30,979 nt of DNA from CBDVBE01 sp964543525. Lineage in GTDB: Bacteria; Fibrobacterota; Chitinivibrionia; Chitinivibrionales; JANQEN01. A model generated the notes under the pieces. That model was not told where the DNA came from. It worked only from the letters and a program-made list of their open reading frames with translations, and did not search any database. The stretch lies in contig CAZIYW010000061.1 of NCBI GenBank assembly GCA_964543525.1, positions 1-30,979 on the forward strand, read 5' to 3'. The translations under genes and the position numbers were made by a program. Positions 15,460 through 23,806 of the stretch are shown in pieces; position 1 is the stretch's first letter, and the number at the start of each line of letters is the position of its first letter.

Positions 15460-16572
15460 ATGCGCAACGCAAAGCACGAAGAAGCACTCATCAACACCTT
15501 TTTCCTTCCGGGCAGACAAAAACGGGCATTGACACAACTCGCGTCACACCGCAAGCGGTCGCAGTTTCTTAACCGCCTGTCCCATCTCGACCGTGACTAT
15601 ATTGACGAAAGGTATATCAGTGTGATTCCTGCGGCGCGGCAGGATGCATCATCCCTGTATGCACTGCTGAAGTTATATGGTGCTTTCAAAACAGGCTACT
15701 GTATCTCGCAATGGAAAGAGCTTGACTATAAGGAGCTTCCGGTGCAGGATGCATTGCGTAAAGTAGTTGGTGCGGGATGGGGGACGCTGATTTCTCTGAT
15801 GCCGGGGAAACTGGTCTTTTATGAGAGTGAGAAAGGCACCCGGTTTATTCTTAAACAGCAGGATTACAGCGGCAGTGGTATGGAATCATTTACGGTGCCG
15901 TATGTTGAGCCGGCCCCGGCGCTGGATGACGGCTGGGAAGGGCCTGTCTGGTGCAACATTGACGCCGTTGTGCTTGCCCATTTTCGCCCGGAAGGCAGCG
16001 ATCATTTCCCACACACCCGGGCAAAGCTTCTTTTCAGTAACAACGGCTTGTATGGTATGTTTCTGGTTGAGGATCGATATGTTGTGTGCAGGCACACCGG
16101 ATACATGGACCCCGTGCATACTGATTCGTGTGTCGAGTTTTTTATTAAGCCGAAAAAAGAGACGGGTTATTTCAATTTCGAATTCAACTGCGGCGGTGCT
16201 CTGCGCGCGAGTTTCATTGTTGATCCCACCCGTGTCGGTGACAGGTTTAAAGAGTTCATACCACTGCCGGAGGAGGACGGTGCAATGATAAAAGTTTACC
16301 ATACACTTCCGGGTATAGTGACGCCTGAGATAACGGAGCCCATAAGCTGGTTTCTGGCATTTTATATTCCCTTTGCCTTACTTGAAAGGTATGTCGGGCA
16401 TCTTGGCACGCTCAGTGGTCAGCGGTGGACGGGTAATTTTTACAAGTGCGGTGATGCCACCTCCCATCCCCACTGGGCATCATGGTCGCCGCTTCCTGAA
16501 CGGAATTTTCATCTGCCGGAATGTTTCGGGGAGCTTACCTTTTTAGGGGGAGCAACTGAATGCGGAGTATAA
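15460..16572 (+). CDS. Protein with C-terminal CBM9-like domain
   Basis: This 370-residue protein has no signal peptide. Residues about 155-365 have the pattern of family 9 carbohydrate-binding-like domains: DDGWEGPVWCNID, then AKLLFSNNGLYGMFLVEDRY, the acidic VHTDSCVEFFIKP, YFNFEFNCGGALRA, and a final WTGNFYKCGD...HPHWASWSPL block. Residues 1-145 belong to no domain I can name; they include a basic stretch and VGAGWGTLISLMPGKLVFYE. Domains like this often bind sugars but occur outside carbohydrate enzymes. The ATG lacks a clear ribosome binding site. Confidence 0.75.
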   Translation: MRNAKHEEALINTFFLPGRQKRALTQLASHRKRSQFLNRLSHLDRDYIDERYISVIPAARQDASSLYALLKLYGAFKTGYCISQWKELDYKELPVQDALRKVVGAGWGTLISLMPGKLVFYESEKGTRFILKQQDYSGSGMESFTVPYVEPAPALDDGWEGPVWCNIDAVVLAHFRPEGSDHFPHTRAKLLFSNNGLYGMFLVEDRYVVCRHTGYMDPVHTDSCVEFFIKPKKETGYFNFEFNCGGALRASFIVDPTRVGDRFKEFIPLPEEDGAMIKVYHTLPGIVTPEITEPISWFLAFYIPFALLERYVGHLGTLSGQRWTGNFYKCGDATSHPHWASWSPLPERNFHLPECFGELTFLGGATECGV

Positions 16573-16616
16573 ATTTGTCTATATTTAACAAGATCTAATT
16601 AAAAAGCTGTTCTGCT

Positions 16617-17105
16617 TTACATCTCATACAGCGTATCGTCATACCGGGGCGGCTTTCGTCCGGAACCACCCTTTTTTCCCGGCAGCACAAAAGGCTCTTC
16701 TCCCTCGAGCGCATCGCCCATCTGCGCTTCAATCTGCTCGGGATCCTCACCGGCTTCCATGCGGCTGAGTGCTTCCTTTATCGAGTCGCTGTACTGCAGA
16801 CCGGTCATCGATGAGAGTTTCTGCATGAGCTTTGCGGCCTGACGCGGATCGTCTTCGTTGATATTCTCCGCCTCACCCATCAGCTTCTGCATGGCATGCT
16901 CCATTTTGGTTTCATCAATCGGAAAATTATCCATACTGTCCTCAGATTCGGATTTTCCGCTGGTCGTGGCAAAAAGTGATATCTGACGCTCCAGGATATT
17001 TTTCTTACAGTGAGGACAAGAAGGCCTTTTTTCAGTGCTCACCGTACGGGAAAAAAATTTAAAAATCGTATTGCATTCAGGACAAAGAAACTCATAAATC
17101 GGCAT
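16617..17105 (-). CDS. FmdB-type zinc-ribbon protein
   Basis: This 162-residue protein starts MPIYEFLCPECNTIFKFFSR and has a second C-x2-C at CPHC, the four-cysteine zinc ribbon of FmdB-family proteins (also called putative regulatory proteins). The remainder is long, acidic and low in complexity (about 60-160), including a segment with repeated Met/Glu and a GKKGGSGRKPPRYDDTLYEM tail, unusual for the family, whose members are commonly about 70-110 residues. AAAGGA precedes the ATG. It follows the decarboxylase by 86 bp. The role is unknown. Confidence 0.85.
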   Translation of the reverse strand: MPIYEFLCPECNTIFKFFSRTVSTEKRPSCPHCKKNILERQISLFATTSGKSESEDSMDNFPIDETKMEHAMQKLMGEAENINEDDPRQAAKLMQKLSSMTGLQYSDSIKEALSRMEAGEDPEQIEAQMGDALEGEEPFVLPGKKGGSGRKPPRYDDTLYEM

Positions 17106-17191
17106 GGTACAATTCCTTTATTGTTGGTGATAGTATCAGTGTTGTAGCAATCTCCATGGAGAATATGACAAAATAAAAAGTAAATAATTGG

Positions 17192-18790
17192 TTATAATTT
17201 TTCAATACCGGCGACAATCTGTTTCACGACCTCCCGGTCGGTTTTAGGGTTGAAAAACACCGCTTTCCAGGCGGGAACGGCAATGCCGCGCGGCGAGTAA
17301 CCTATTGAAGTAGTAAAGCTCAGCCGCGCATCTTTCTTCGGGTCCAGTATTTCGGCACGCGTGTCAAACAGATGTTTTATCTCGGTAAAGTAGCGCTCAC
17401 GATCGTGCTCCGTGAGCTTCCCGTGCACCAGTTTTTCATAGATTTTCTTCGCATTTCTCCCTTTGGGTAACACCCACCATAGAACGCTTACCCCCACGGA
17501 TTCTTTATTCAACACTTTACAATATTCCAGCTCATCCAGGAGCTTTTTTGCATAGGCGGCCAGTTCAAGTGCGTGGGCGACCAGCATCTGATATCCTTTC
17601 AGGCCGATACCGTTCAAGCTGGCCATGACTGAATAGGGACCGATAGCGGGACGGGAGCATTCAAGGGTAAAGAGCGCGGGATCCCGTCGGTACTCCGCTT
17701 CCGAAAAATAGGGAATCTGCTCCTTTGACCGGAAAATATAGGTAAGGTCATCACGGCGATTAACGATAAACGCGCTTGACGGATAGTGTCCCCAGCCCAT
17801 TTTGTGAAAGTCAACGGTCACCGAATCGGCACACTGAATCGAGCGGCCGTATTCCTGAATTTTTTTAATAAGCGGCAGCACATCGGTGTCAACACCAAAT
17901 GCATTCTCGGCAATATTATATTCATTTAAAAAACAGAGCACCCAGCCGACTGCCGCGTCAATATGGAGCTGAGGGGTCGGCATCCCGTACTCTTTTGATT
18001 TCTCATCGATAATCCGACGTATACCGGCAATATCATCAATCCCGCTCGCATCGGTGCTACCGAAAGTGGCAATAACAAATGCAACCAGTATCTTTTTTGA
18101 ATACAGCCGGTCAAGTGTCTCGGCAAGAGTCTGCAGTTTCATGGCGAATGACTCGTCCGTCGGTATACTGTACAGGTTGTCGGTGCCGATACCGAGCCAG
18201 CCGGCGAGTGTATCGTTCGAGTAGTGGGCGGCCTCGGACACAATGCCGGCAAGCTTATTTTTGTGAATACCCTTTGCCATTGCATGCGGTACGACCTTTT
18301 CGATGCCGATTTTACCGCCGTACAGGTTCGAGATTGTACCGCCCATATTAAAGACACCCCAGGGTGAATCTGTGTGATAGAACACCAGGTTTGCCAGCGC
18401 GGTAACAGCTTTGACTTCCAGTTCGTTGGAGCGGTGACTGTAGGTATCGACACAGAGATTCGGATTCTTCAGAAGGCAGGCGATTACCCCTATCAGGGAG
18501 GCATAGTTGGCGGGTCCCTTTACATTTTCCAGATGGAGTTTTGAAAACCATTCGTCGGTTCCCCAGAAAAAGGGAAATATAGCGTCACGGGCATTCTTTA
18601 AATTCCCCGGCAGGGTATTTATTTCAGGATTCGCCTGTGCAGTCTCATAATTCCGTGACATGGTGCCGCCCGGCGGCAGCATCTCTTCAGCCTGCAGCGT
18701 ATCGAGGAATTCACTGAATATATCAATCAATTCATCCTTGTTACATTCGAAAAAGGTGTTGATAAGGTCGTTCAGTACCTGTTCTTTCAT
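17192..18790 (-). CDS. Group II PLP-dependent amino acid decarboxylase
   Basis: This 532-residue enzyme belongs to the glutamate/tyrosine/aromatic amino acid decarboxylase family. It shows FNMGGTISNLYGG, the His that stacks on PLP (EAAHYS, His189), the Asp that contacts the pyridine nitrogen (LHIDAAVGW, Asp278), and the PLP-binding lysine in VDFHKMGWG (Lys330). It would remove the alpha-carboxyl group of an amino acid to form an amine or GABA-like product; the substrate cannot be assigned. AAGGAGAGT lies before the ATG. An FmdB-type gene follows on the same strand. Confidence 0.92.
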   Translation of the reverse strand: MKEQVLNDLINTFFECNKDELIDIFSEFLDTLQAEEMLPPGGTMSRNYETAQANPEINTLPGNLKNARDAIFPFFWGTDEWFSKLHLENVKGPANYASLIGVIACLLKNPNLCVDTYSHRSNELEVKAVTALANLVFYHTDSPWGVFNMGGTISNLYGGKIGIEKVVPHAMAKGIHKNKLAGIVSEAAHYSNDTLAGWLGIGTDNLYSIPTDESFAMKLQTLAETLDRLYSKKILVAFVIATFGSTDASGIDDIAGIRRIIDEKSKEYGMPTPQLHIDAAVGWVLCFLNEYNIAENAFGVDTDVLPLIKKIQEYGRSIQCADSVTVDFHKMGWGHYPSSAFIVNRRDDLTYIFRSKEQIPYFSEAEYRRDPALFTLECSRPAIGPYSVMASLNGIGLKGYQMLVAHALELAAYAKKLLDELEYCKVLNKESVGVSVLWWVLPKGRNAKKIYEKLVHGKLTEHDRERYFTEIKHLFDTRAEILDPKKDARLSFTTSIGYSPRGIAVPAWKAVFFNPKTDREVVKQIVAGIEKL

Positions 18791-19018
18791 AGGAATACTC
18801 TCCTTGACCGTGATGACAGTATAATCCTCATTTGTATGTAAAATAACATCCGACTGCCGTCTGTTCAGATACTTTTTTTAGCGGGAGGGGTGCAAACCAA
18901 TCTATCCTGCAGATATGGCAGTAGTGTATTCCATGAAGGTTATGGGTATAACCGGCGGTGCCGTACCCGTGCGAAGTGTTCGGAGGCGATTATTAATATG
19001 TCAATGCCTGCCGGATGG

Positions 19019-19372
19019 CTATTGGAAAGGGGATCCGGGAACGGCATCCTCAATTCCCTCAATATACCGTTCGAGGCTTTCTATAGTCATGAGCGTTTTA
19101 CCGTGGTTCTCCCTGATCGTGCAGTGTTTTTCAAAAAGAGATCGGGGACCTGAAATTGACAGCGTTACCCCTTCCGATTCGATAGTAAAACCCAGGTTGG
19201 CGAGTGCCTGCTTTGCGCCCTCCATTGTTTCCGGCGCCGGTTGGAAGGATTGTATTGTTGCGGCAGTAGGTTTGTCCCGCAATAGAGACTTACCGGCGGC
19301 GGACCGCAGGTATACCGTCGCCATACGGATTTCCCGCTCGGAAGAATTACGGTGAATAGATTCGGTGGCCAT
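19019..19372 (-). CDS. Stand-alone propeptide domain, paralogue of the adjacent subtilase N-terminus
   Basis: The 117-residue product aligns over its whole length with residues 1-130 of the neighbouring subtilase. Shared points are ER...MA-V-L-S-G near the start, a Gly-Phe-Thr-(Ile/Val)-Glu block, LSISGPRSLFE against LSISGPRDLFE, and PGSPFQ against PGVPFH. It stops exactly where the protease's catalytic part would begin, and no catalytic-domain remnant follows. No signal peptide is present. It could act in trans as a folding helper or inhibitor of the protease, or be the leftover of a duplication. The start is uncertain: a second ATG 16 codons later (19324) aligns better with the protease start, and neither has a strong ribosome binding site. 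An upstream ATG at 19408 lies inside the terminator hairpin. Confidence 0.7.
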   Translation of the reverse strand: MATESIHRNSSEREIRMATVYLRSAAGKSLLRDKPTAATIQSFQPAPETMEGAKQALANLGFTIESEGVTLSISGPRSLFEKHCTIRENHGKTLMTIESLERYIEGIEDAVPGSPFQ

Positions 19373-19383
19373 ACTATAAAAAT

Positions 19384-19425
19384 GGAAACTGCCATACCGG
19401 GATACCAAACGGTATGACAGTTTCC
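19384..19425 (-). terminator. Terminator between the subtilase and the propeptide gene
   Basis: GGAAACTGCCATACC (19384-19398) and GGTATGACAGTTTCC (19411-19425) form a 15-bp stem. The only mismatch on the plus strand becomes a G-U pair in minus-strand RNA, and on that strand the stem is followed by CCATTTTTATAG. It fits a rho-independent terminator or attenuator for the subtilase transcript. Confidence 0.8.
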
Positions 19426-19434
19426 GGAAAGAAA

Positions 19435-22146
19435 TTATCGTTTTGAATCACCGATACAGTAGGCGCAGTTGTCAAACGCCTGATGGTGTGCCTGCACGAT
19501 GTCGTTGAACGGAAGCTTGTTATAGCTGCTCATCTTGTGGATCCAGGAGCATTCCCGCCGATGAACCTCTTTGGTGTTCCGGTTGCCTACAAAGGCAAAG
19601 TGCGATACCCGGACCACCTCGGTATACCCGCCGTCATGGTCACCGTCAATAAAAAGTCTGCACCGGATGGGATAATCACCGTTGGGCGTATCCTCAGGTA
19701 CCATGTAGTAAACCGTCACCTTGGTTTTTTCATTTGACTTGAAATCCATACTCTCGACTGTTCCCACGCCACCATGATGGTTCAGGGTCGTATATATTTT
19801 TGATGACGTCACTACATCCATATTGTCAAGTGTCGCGGTGTCGGCCAGCCGTTTGACCATTTTGACCAGCACCTGGCCGGTGTCAGGAAAATCCGAGCAG
19901 TCGACTTCAAGATCGGCCTGATGAAAGGTACCCTGCGGCCCCTCCATGTAGAAACTGAACGATGACGAACCACCCGGAATAACATCCTCAATCTGGACAT
20001 TCTTCCAGGCAACATTATTTCTGTCCCGTACCATCTGAGTAAAGTCGTTATTGGAATGGATAGTACTGAGATCCGGTGCCGGATCATTGGGACTGTCAAG
20101 AACAGCAATTAGGCAGAAGTGTCCCGAGTTGGGAATATCCGCATCCGCCCATTCGATAGGTCCCACGACCCTGAATTCTCCGGGCAGCAGATTCTGTATC
20201 TGCACCGGATTGGCGTTTACCTTGACCCAGTTCTCAGGATTGGCGAACATACCGGGGTCGGTAAAGTAGACATCGGCGGTACAATCACCCGCATCGGTAC
20301 CTCGGTTCTGGACACGGAGGTAGATGTAGTTTGTCTGGCCGTCCTCAACCGTGTCGCTGAGATCGTAGCGGTGTTTCACGGTCTGGCCAAGCTCTTCCTG
20401 CGGGTCATCCACTTCTTCCGCCCGGACAATAATGTCGGGGCTGGCCCACAGCCGGTTTGATGCAACCGGTTCTGTACCGTTGTCGTTAATGCTGTCACGG
20501 ATAAAGGCGTTGAAGCTGTTTTGCTGGAGATAGTCAATCGCAGCCTGGCCGTCGATAAGGCCGAATCCGGTGGCCGCATCCCAGCCGTCAGCCGCAGCAT
20601 CACCGGGTGAACTGCTCCCGGCGGTAATATCCACAGCCGAATTCTGCAGTATGTTTTTTATCGCCGCGGGCGTAAGGTCCGGGTATTGCTGTAATAAAAG
20701 CGCTGCAACACCGGCAGTTTGCGGGGCCGATGCCGAAGTACCGCTGCATACACACCAGCCGTCATCAGTATCGGTTTCATCGCAGTCAGGGAAATTTTCA
20801 CCAACAGCGCAGGCCAGACCGTTGCCGGTGCTGTCGTCCATATCGTTCTCCGGTTCGGTCGGCAGCATAATAAGGATACCGCGCGGGTCCTCACCGACAA
20901 GGCCGACGACATCGGGGCAGTGGCGCTGAGGATTGGTGAAGATAAAGCTGTCATAACTGCTGGCATAATTTGAGGCTCTGAATCCACCACCCTGTATCGG
21001 ATAGGCGCCGCCGACCGAGATAAGGTCAGGATGGGCCACCGGTTTTGCCGACCATGATGCCGGGTTGTCAACATGGCCGTTTCCTGCGGCGAATATCACG
21101 ATGATACCGTTGGCTACCGCGTTGGCTACATCGCCGTACAATGCGTTGTTGATTGCTCCGGTTCCCCAGCTGCAGGTGATGATATCGGGATTCTGGTTGG
21201 CCACCGCGGCCTGGAAACCGGCATGGGAAAACTGGAAATTCTCACCGCATTTAACAAACGAGAACGTTATGCCGGGTGCCACGGCAAGTGCGTTAGCCGC
21301 TTCCGCGGTACCGTGTCCCAGCCCGTCGTGGAAAAGATCCAGACCGCCGACCGTACGGATATCATCAAAGGTATATCCCTGATTCGTGTAGTGCGGATGG
21401 ATACAGCTGTATACGACCTCAACCTGGGTGTTTCCTGCGGGAAGCGGGGTGCCGAGGTTAAGTACATTATTGGCGAAGTTTCCGCCGGTGTAGTAATTGG
21501 TACCGGTGTGATTCGGGTCGGTCGCCAGCCAGACACCCTGTACTTCCTGCCACACAGCATGCTCCACCGTGACCTGCGTAGTAGTGTCGGACTGGTGCTC
21601 TTCAGTTACCCGGGTGATGAAGCCGGAATCCACCATTGAGACACGCACGCCTGCACCGGTGATACCGTTGGCATGGCAATTGTTGACATTCAGGATACTC
21701 GGAACATCATTGAGAACGTTCAGATGGTAATAAGCAGGGTTGGGTGGGTTGACATTATGGAAGGGCACACCGGGTATGGCCATGCGTACCGTTTCAACCA
21801 GCTTCGAAACACGGGGGCTGTTGAGAGAATCCTCCGATGCGGCCGGATAACTGATTTTACGCTCCTTCCGACCGCGTTTTTCTATCGCCAGTTCTCTGGT
21901 GCTGATCGTCGTCTGAAATTCAGACTCAAAAAGGTCCCGGGGACCGGAAATGGAAAGACCCATCTCAGTCTGAGCTTCAACGGTAAATCCCGCCTGGGTA
22001 AACGCATTGACTACCTGATCGATATTATTCGCTCTCGGGCGGAATTCATCGATGCGGCGCGGAGTAAGTTTTTCGAAATGGGAATAGATGGAAAGCCCGC
22101 TCCGGGACTTGAGTGTTACTGAAGCCATTACACGTTCAGTTGACAT
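19435..22146 (-). CDS. Subtilisin-like serine protease (S8) with C-terminal Cys/His motif
   Basis: This 903-residue protease begins with a propeptide (about 1-130) and carries a complete S8 core: Asp173 (SMVDSGF), His278 (DGLGHGTAEAAN), the oxyanion Asn356 (FAAGNGH) and Ser471 (CSGTSASAPQTAGVAALLLQ). Downstream (about 550-845) are beta-rich segments such as TNYIYLRVQNRGTDAG that resemble CARDB/Ig-like domains. The last 55 residues hold VHRREC...CAYC, one His and three Cys placed as in small metal-binding tails. No signal peptide precedes the propeptide, so it is either cytoplasmic or exported by another route. CTCAGGAGGTAGC precedes the ATG. A gene encoding only a propeptide-like domain lies just downstream. 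Confidence 0.93.
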   Translation of the reverse strand: MSTERVMASVTLKSRSGLSIYSHFEKLTPRRIDEFRPRANNIDQVVNAFTQAGFTVEAQTEMGLSISGPRDLFESEFQTTISTRELAIEKRGRKERKISYPAASEDSLNSPRVSKLVETVRMAIPGVPFHNVNPPNPAYYHLNVLNDVPSILNVNNCHANGITGAGVRVSMVDSGFITRVTEEHQSDTTTQVTVEHAVWQEVQGVWLATDPNHTGTNYYTGGNFANNVLNLGTPLPAGNTQVEVVYSCIHPHYTNQGYTFDDIRTVGGLDLFHDGLGHGTAEAANALAVAPGITFSFVKCGENFQFSHAGFQAAVANQNPDIITCSWGTGAINNALYGDVANAVANGIIVIFAAGNGHVDNPASWSAKPVAHPDLISVGGAYPIQGGGFRASNYASSYDSFIFTNPQRHCPDVVGLVGEDPRGILIMLPTEPENDMDDSTGNGLACAVGENFPDCDETDTDDGWCVCSGTSASAPQTAGVAALLLQQYPDLTPAAIKNILQNSAVDITAGSSSPGDAAADGWDAATGFGLIDGQAAIDYLQQNSFNAFIRDSINDNGTEPVASNRLWASPDIIVRAEEVDDPQEELGQTVKHRYDLSDTVEDGQTNYIYLRVQNRGTDAGDCTADVYFTDPGMFANPENWVKVNANPVQIQNLLPGEFRVVGPIEWADADIPNSGHFCLIAVLDSPNDPAPDLSTIHSNNDFTQMVRDRNNVAWKNVQIEDVIPGGSSSFSFYMEGPQGTFHQADLEVDCSDFPDTGQVLVKMVKRLADTATLDNMDVVTSSKIYTTLNHHGGVGTVESMDFKSNEKTKVTVYYMVPEDTPNGDYPIRCRLFIDGDHDGGYTEVVRVSHFAFVGNRNTKEVHRRECSWIHKMSSYNKLPFNDIVQAHHQAFDNCAYCIGDSKR

Positions 22147-22323
22147 ATTGCTACCTCCTGAGAAAAAGGGATGTAAAGGACATGTATATCGATGTGTTTC
22201 CCATGATCTGTTTAGAAAATGAAGATACTATAAATAAAGATTATTAACAAGCTGAAGTTTAATTATCGGCATAGAGCTGTTTTCACCGGATTCTTTACTA
22301 TCAGGAGTGGAAAATATAAAAAA

Positions 22324-22351
22324 GGCTCATTCCATACAACCGGAACGAGCC
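22324..22351 (-). terminator. Rho-independent terminator of the thioredoxin-like gene
   Basis: GGCTCATTCC (22324-22333) and GGAACGAGCC (22342-22351) pair around an 8-nt loop; the single mismatch is a G-U pair in minus-strand RNA. A T6 tract follows on the minus strand. It lies 24 bp beyond the stop codon of the gene at 22376. Confidence 0.85.
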
Positions 22352-22375
22352 CTGCCAATTGTTAACACAAACCAA

Positions 22376-23150
22376 CTATTTAACGGACACTTTATTCCGA
22401 TACTGTAATCCCGTATTCCCTTTAATATCAAGGATATACAGCCCCTTTACCATACCCGTTTTATCCAGTATAACCCTGTTCAAACCGGCGGTAAGATTCT
22501 TTTCCGATGAGTAAACGAGCTGTCCGTTGAGAGAAACCAGCTTTATCACTGCCTTTTCAGGTTGTTCAACGGTCAGAATAAGCTCATTATTGAAGATTTT
22601 CGCTTTGTCGGTGTTTACCGTATTATCCAGCGAAATATAGGTACTGATACAGTCGTCGTTAATTGCAACGTTGGCTGCGTTGGTTAATGCCGACTCGGAA
22701 TAGTTGGAAATGGCCTCGTACTCAAGTTTCGGCGGCACATCCATTGAACACCGACATAGTTTGGCTTGGTAAATAGATTCGCCAGATCTGACGCGCCGTC
22801 ACGATAAAGGACTATTGGAAATGTGGAGGTAATTCCCGATTTCTGCTGATAGGCGCTGACAATATCCTGCTTATCGTCATTACTGGAAATGTCTACTGCC
22901 AGAAATATGATATCCTCTTCATTGCTGCCGAATTTTGTATATAAATTTTCGATTCCGACCCCGGAATAAATGCATCCTCAACCGGCAAAAATCTGATGGA
23001 TAATTATATGCTCTGATTTAAGCAGCGCATCAAAATCCCAGGTGTTGCCGTCGATATCTGTTGCTACAATACCGGTGTTTGACGGTATGGGTCCGGCAGA
23101 AACCAGGATAGTAAAAACAGCAGAAAAATGCATGAGATAATTTTTCTCAT
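22376..23150 (-). pseudogene. Secreted thioredoxin-like protein with sorting tail; in-frame TGA and two frameshifts
   Basis: A good ribosome binding site (GAAGGGGAGC) and ATG at 23150 start a signal peptide (MRKIISCIF...). A one-base shift near 23133 leads to VSAGPIPSNTGIVATDIDGN and TWDFDALLKSEHIIIHQIFA, a redoxin-like start and beta strand. An in-frame TGA (22978-22980) then precedes GCIYSGVGIENLYTKFG. The cis-proline segment STFPIVLYRDG is intact. Another one-base shift near 22745 leads to MDVPPKLEYEAISNYSESAL and a beta-sandwich tail (LVSLNGQLVYSSEKNLTAGL, GLYILDIKG) of the type IX sorting kind. Adding one T to each of two T runs would restore a 258-residue protein with the TGA as codon 58, at the redox-active position. 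It is a pseudogene, or a selenoprotein with sequencing indels. Confidence 0.6.
22952..22967 (-). promoter_or_regulatory. Candidate bacterial SECIS hairpin after the in-frame TGA
   Basis: On the minus strand ATTCC-GGGGTC-GGAAT forms a 5-bp stem with a 6-nt loop. The loop begins 18 nt after the first base of the TGA at 22980-22978 and starts with G. Bacterial SECIS elements have a short upper stem, a G among the first loop bases and an apical loop about 16-37 nt from the UGA. The stem is short, so a chance hairpin is possible. Confidence 0.35.
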
Positions 23151-23319
23151 AATCGCTCCCCTTCGATTAAAATTAAGTACCAGAGCCTCCTCGCTTTATT
23201 ATTTTTACCGACAAAATCTCTCATTATAAAATATAATGAAATATTTAGTTTTTTTGTGAACTTTTTTTATTGTATCAGTTTTTATTGAGAATATCAACAG
23301 AAATGTAACTTTATTGTTT

Positions 23320-23620
23320 CTATTTGACATGGATTGCATACCCTGCAATAAACGACAAGGCCCTGTTTTTCTCTTCAGGATAATAGTCGGTAACATTCGA
23401 CCCGAACCGGACCTTTAAAAATCCGGCGGTGAAACGGATATCCAAAACAATCTTACCCGGACCGGCATTGATATCAATCCCGCCACCCAGTGCAAGGCCG
23501 AAATCAAATACACCGGACATGGTTATTGCAGGCAAAATTCTGCTGCTCGGTAAAATTCTTCCTGTTCCCGTCCTTTTCCAGTTCTCCTTTGATTTTCATA
23601 CGGAAGGAGAATGCCGGGTC
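23320..23620 (-). pseudogene. C-terminal remnant of an outer-membrane beta-barrel protein
   Basis: The open frame 23320-23535 encodes MSGVFDFGLALGGGIDINAG, GPGKIVLDIRFTAGFLKV and the closing strand RALSFIAGYAIHVK. This pattern fits the last strands of PorT/OmpW-like barrels, which end in an aromatic/hydrophobic strand. A frameshift near 23545 connects to an upstream piece (FRMKIKGELEKDGNRKNF), and further upstream a stop closes the frame. No signal peptide or start remains. The gene is truncated; the upstream limit is approximate. Confidence 0.55.
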
Positions 23621-23806
23621 CGTATAGAAAATAGGTATTATTAATCGATTAATTCAAATAAACCGAATGGTTCAGGGCTTTTAACATTATGGGCTATAAC
23701 TCTAAAATTTAGTGGCAATTATTGCCCATTTAGTGGTAAAATTATACTATTGTGTGTTATATGTATATTCTCTTCAGGAATCGTACAGTAACGATTGTTA
23801 TCTACA

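Noticed and set aside
19373..19408. Upstream ATG at 19408 as start of the propeptide-like gene
   Set aside because: That start lies inside the terminator hairpin, and the extra 12 residues have no counterpart in the protease.
20119..21639. Plus-strand frames of up to 188 codons opposite the subtilase
   Set aside because: They are antisense shadows of a clearly functional protease gene.
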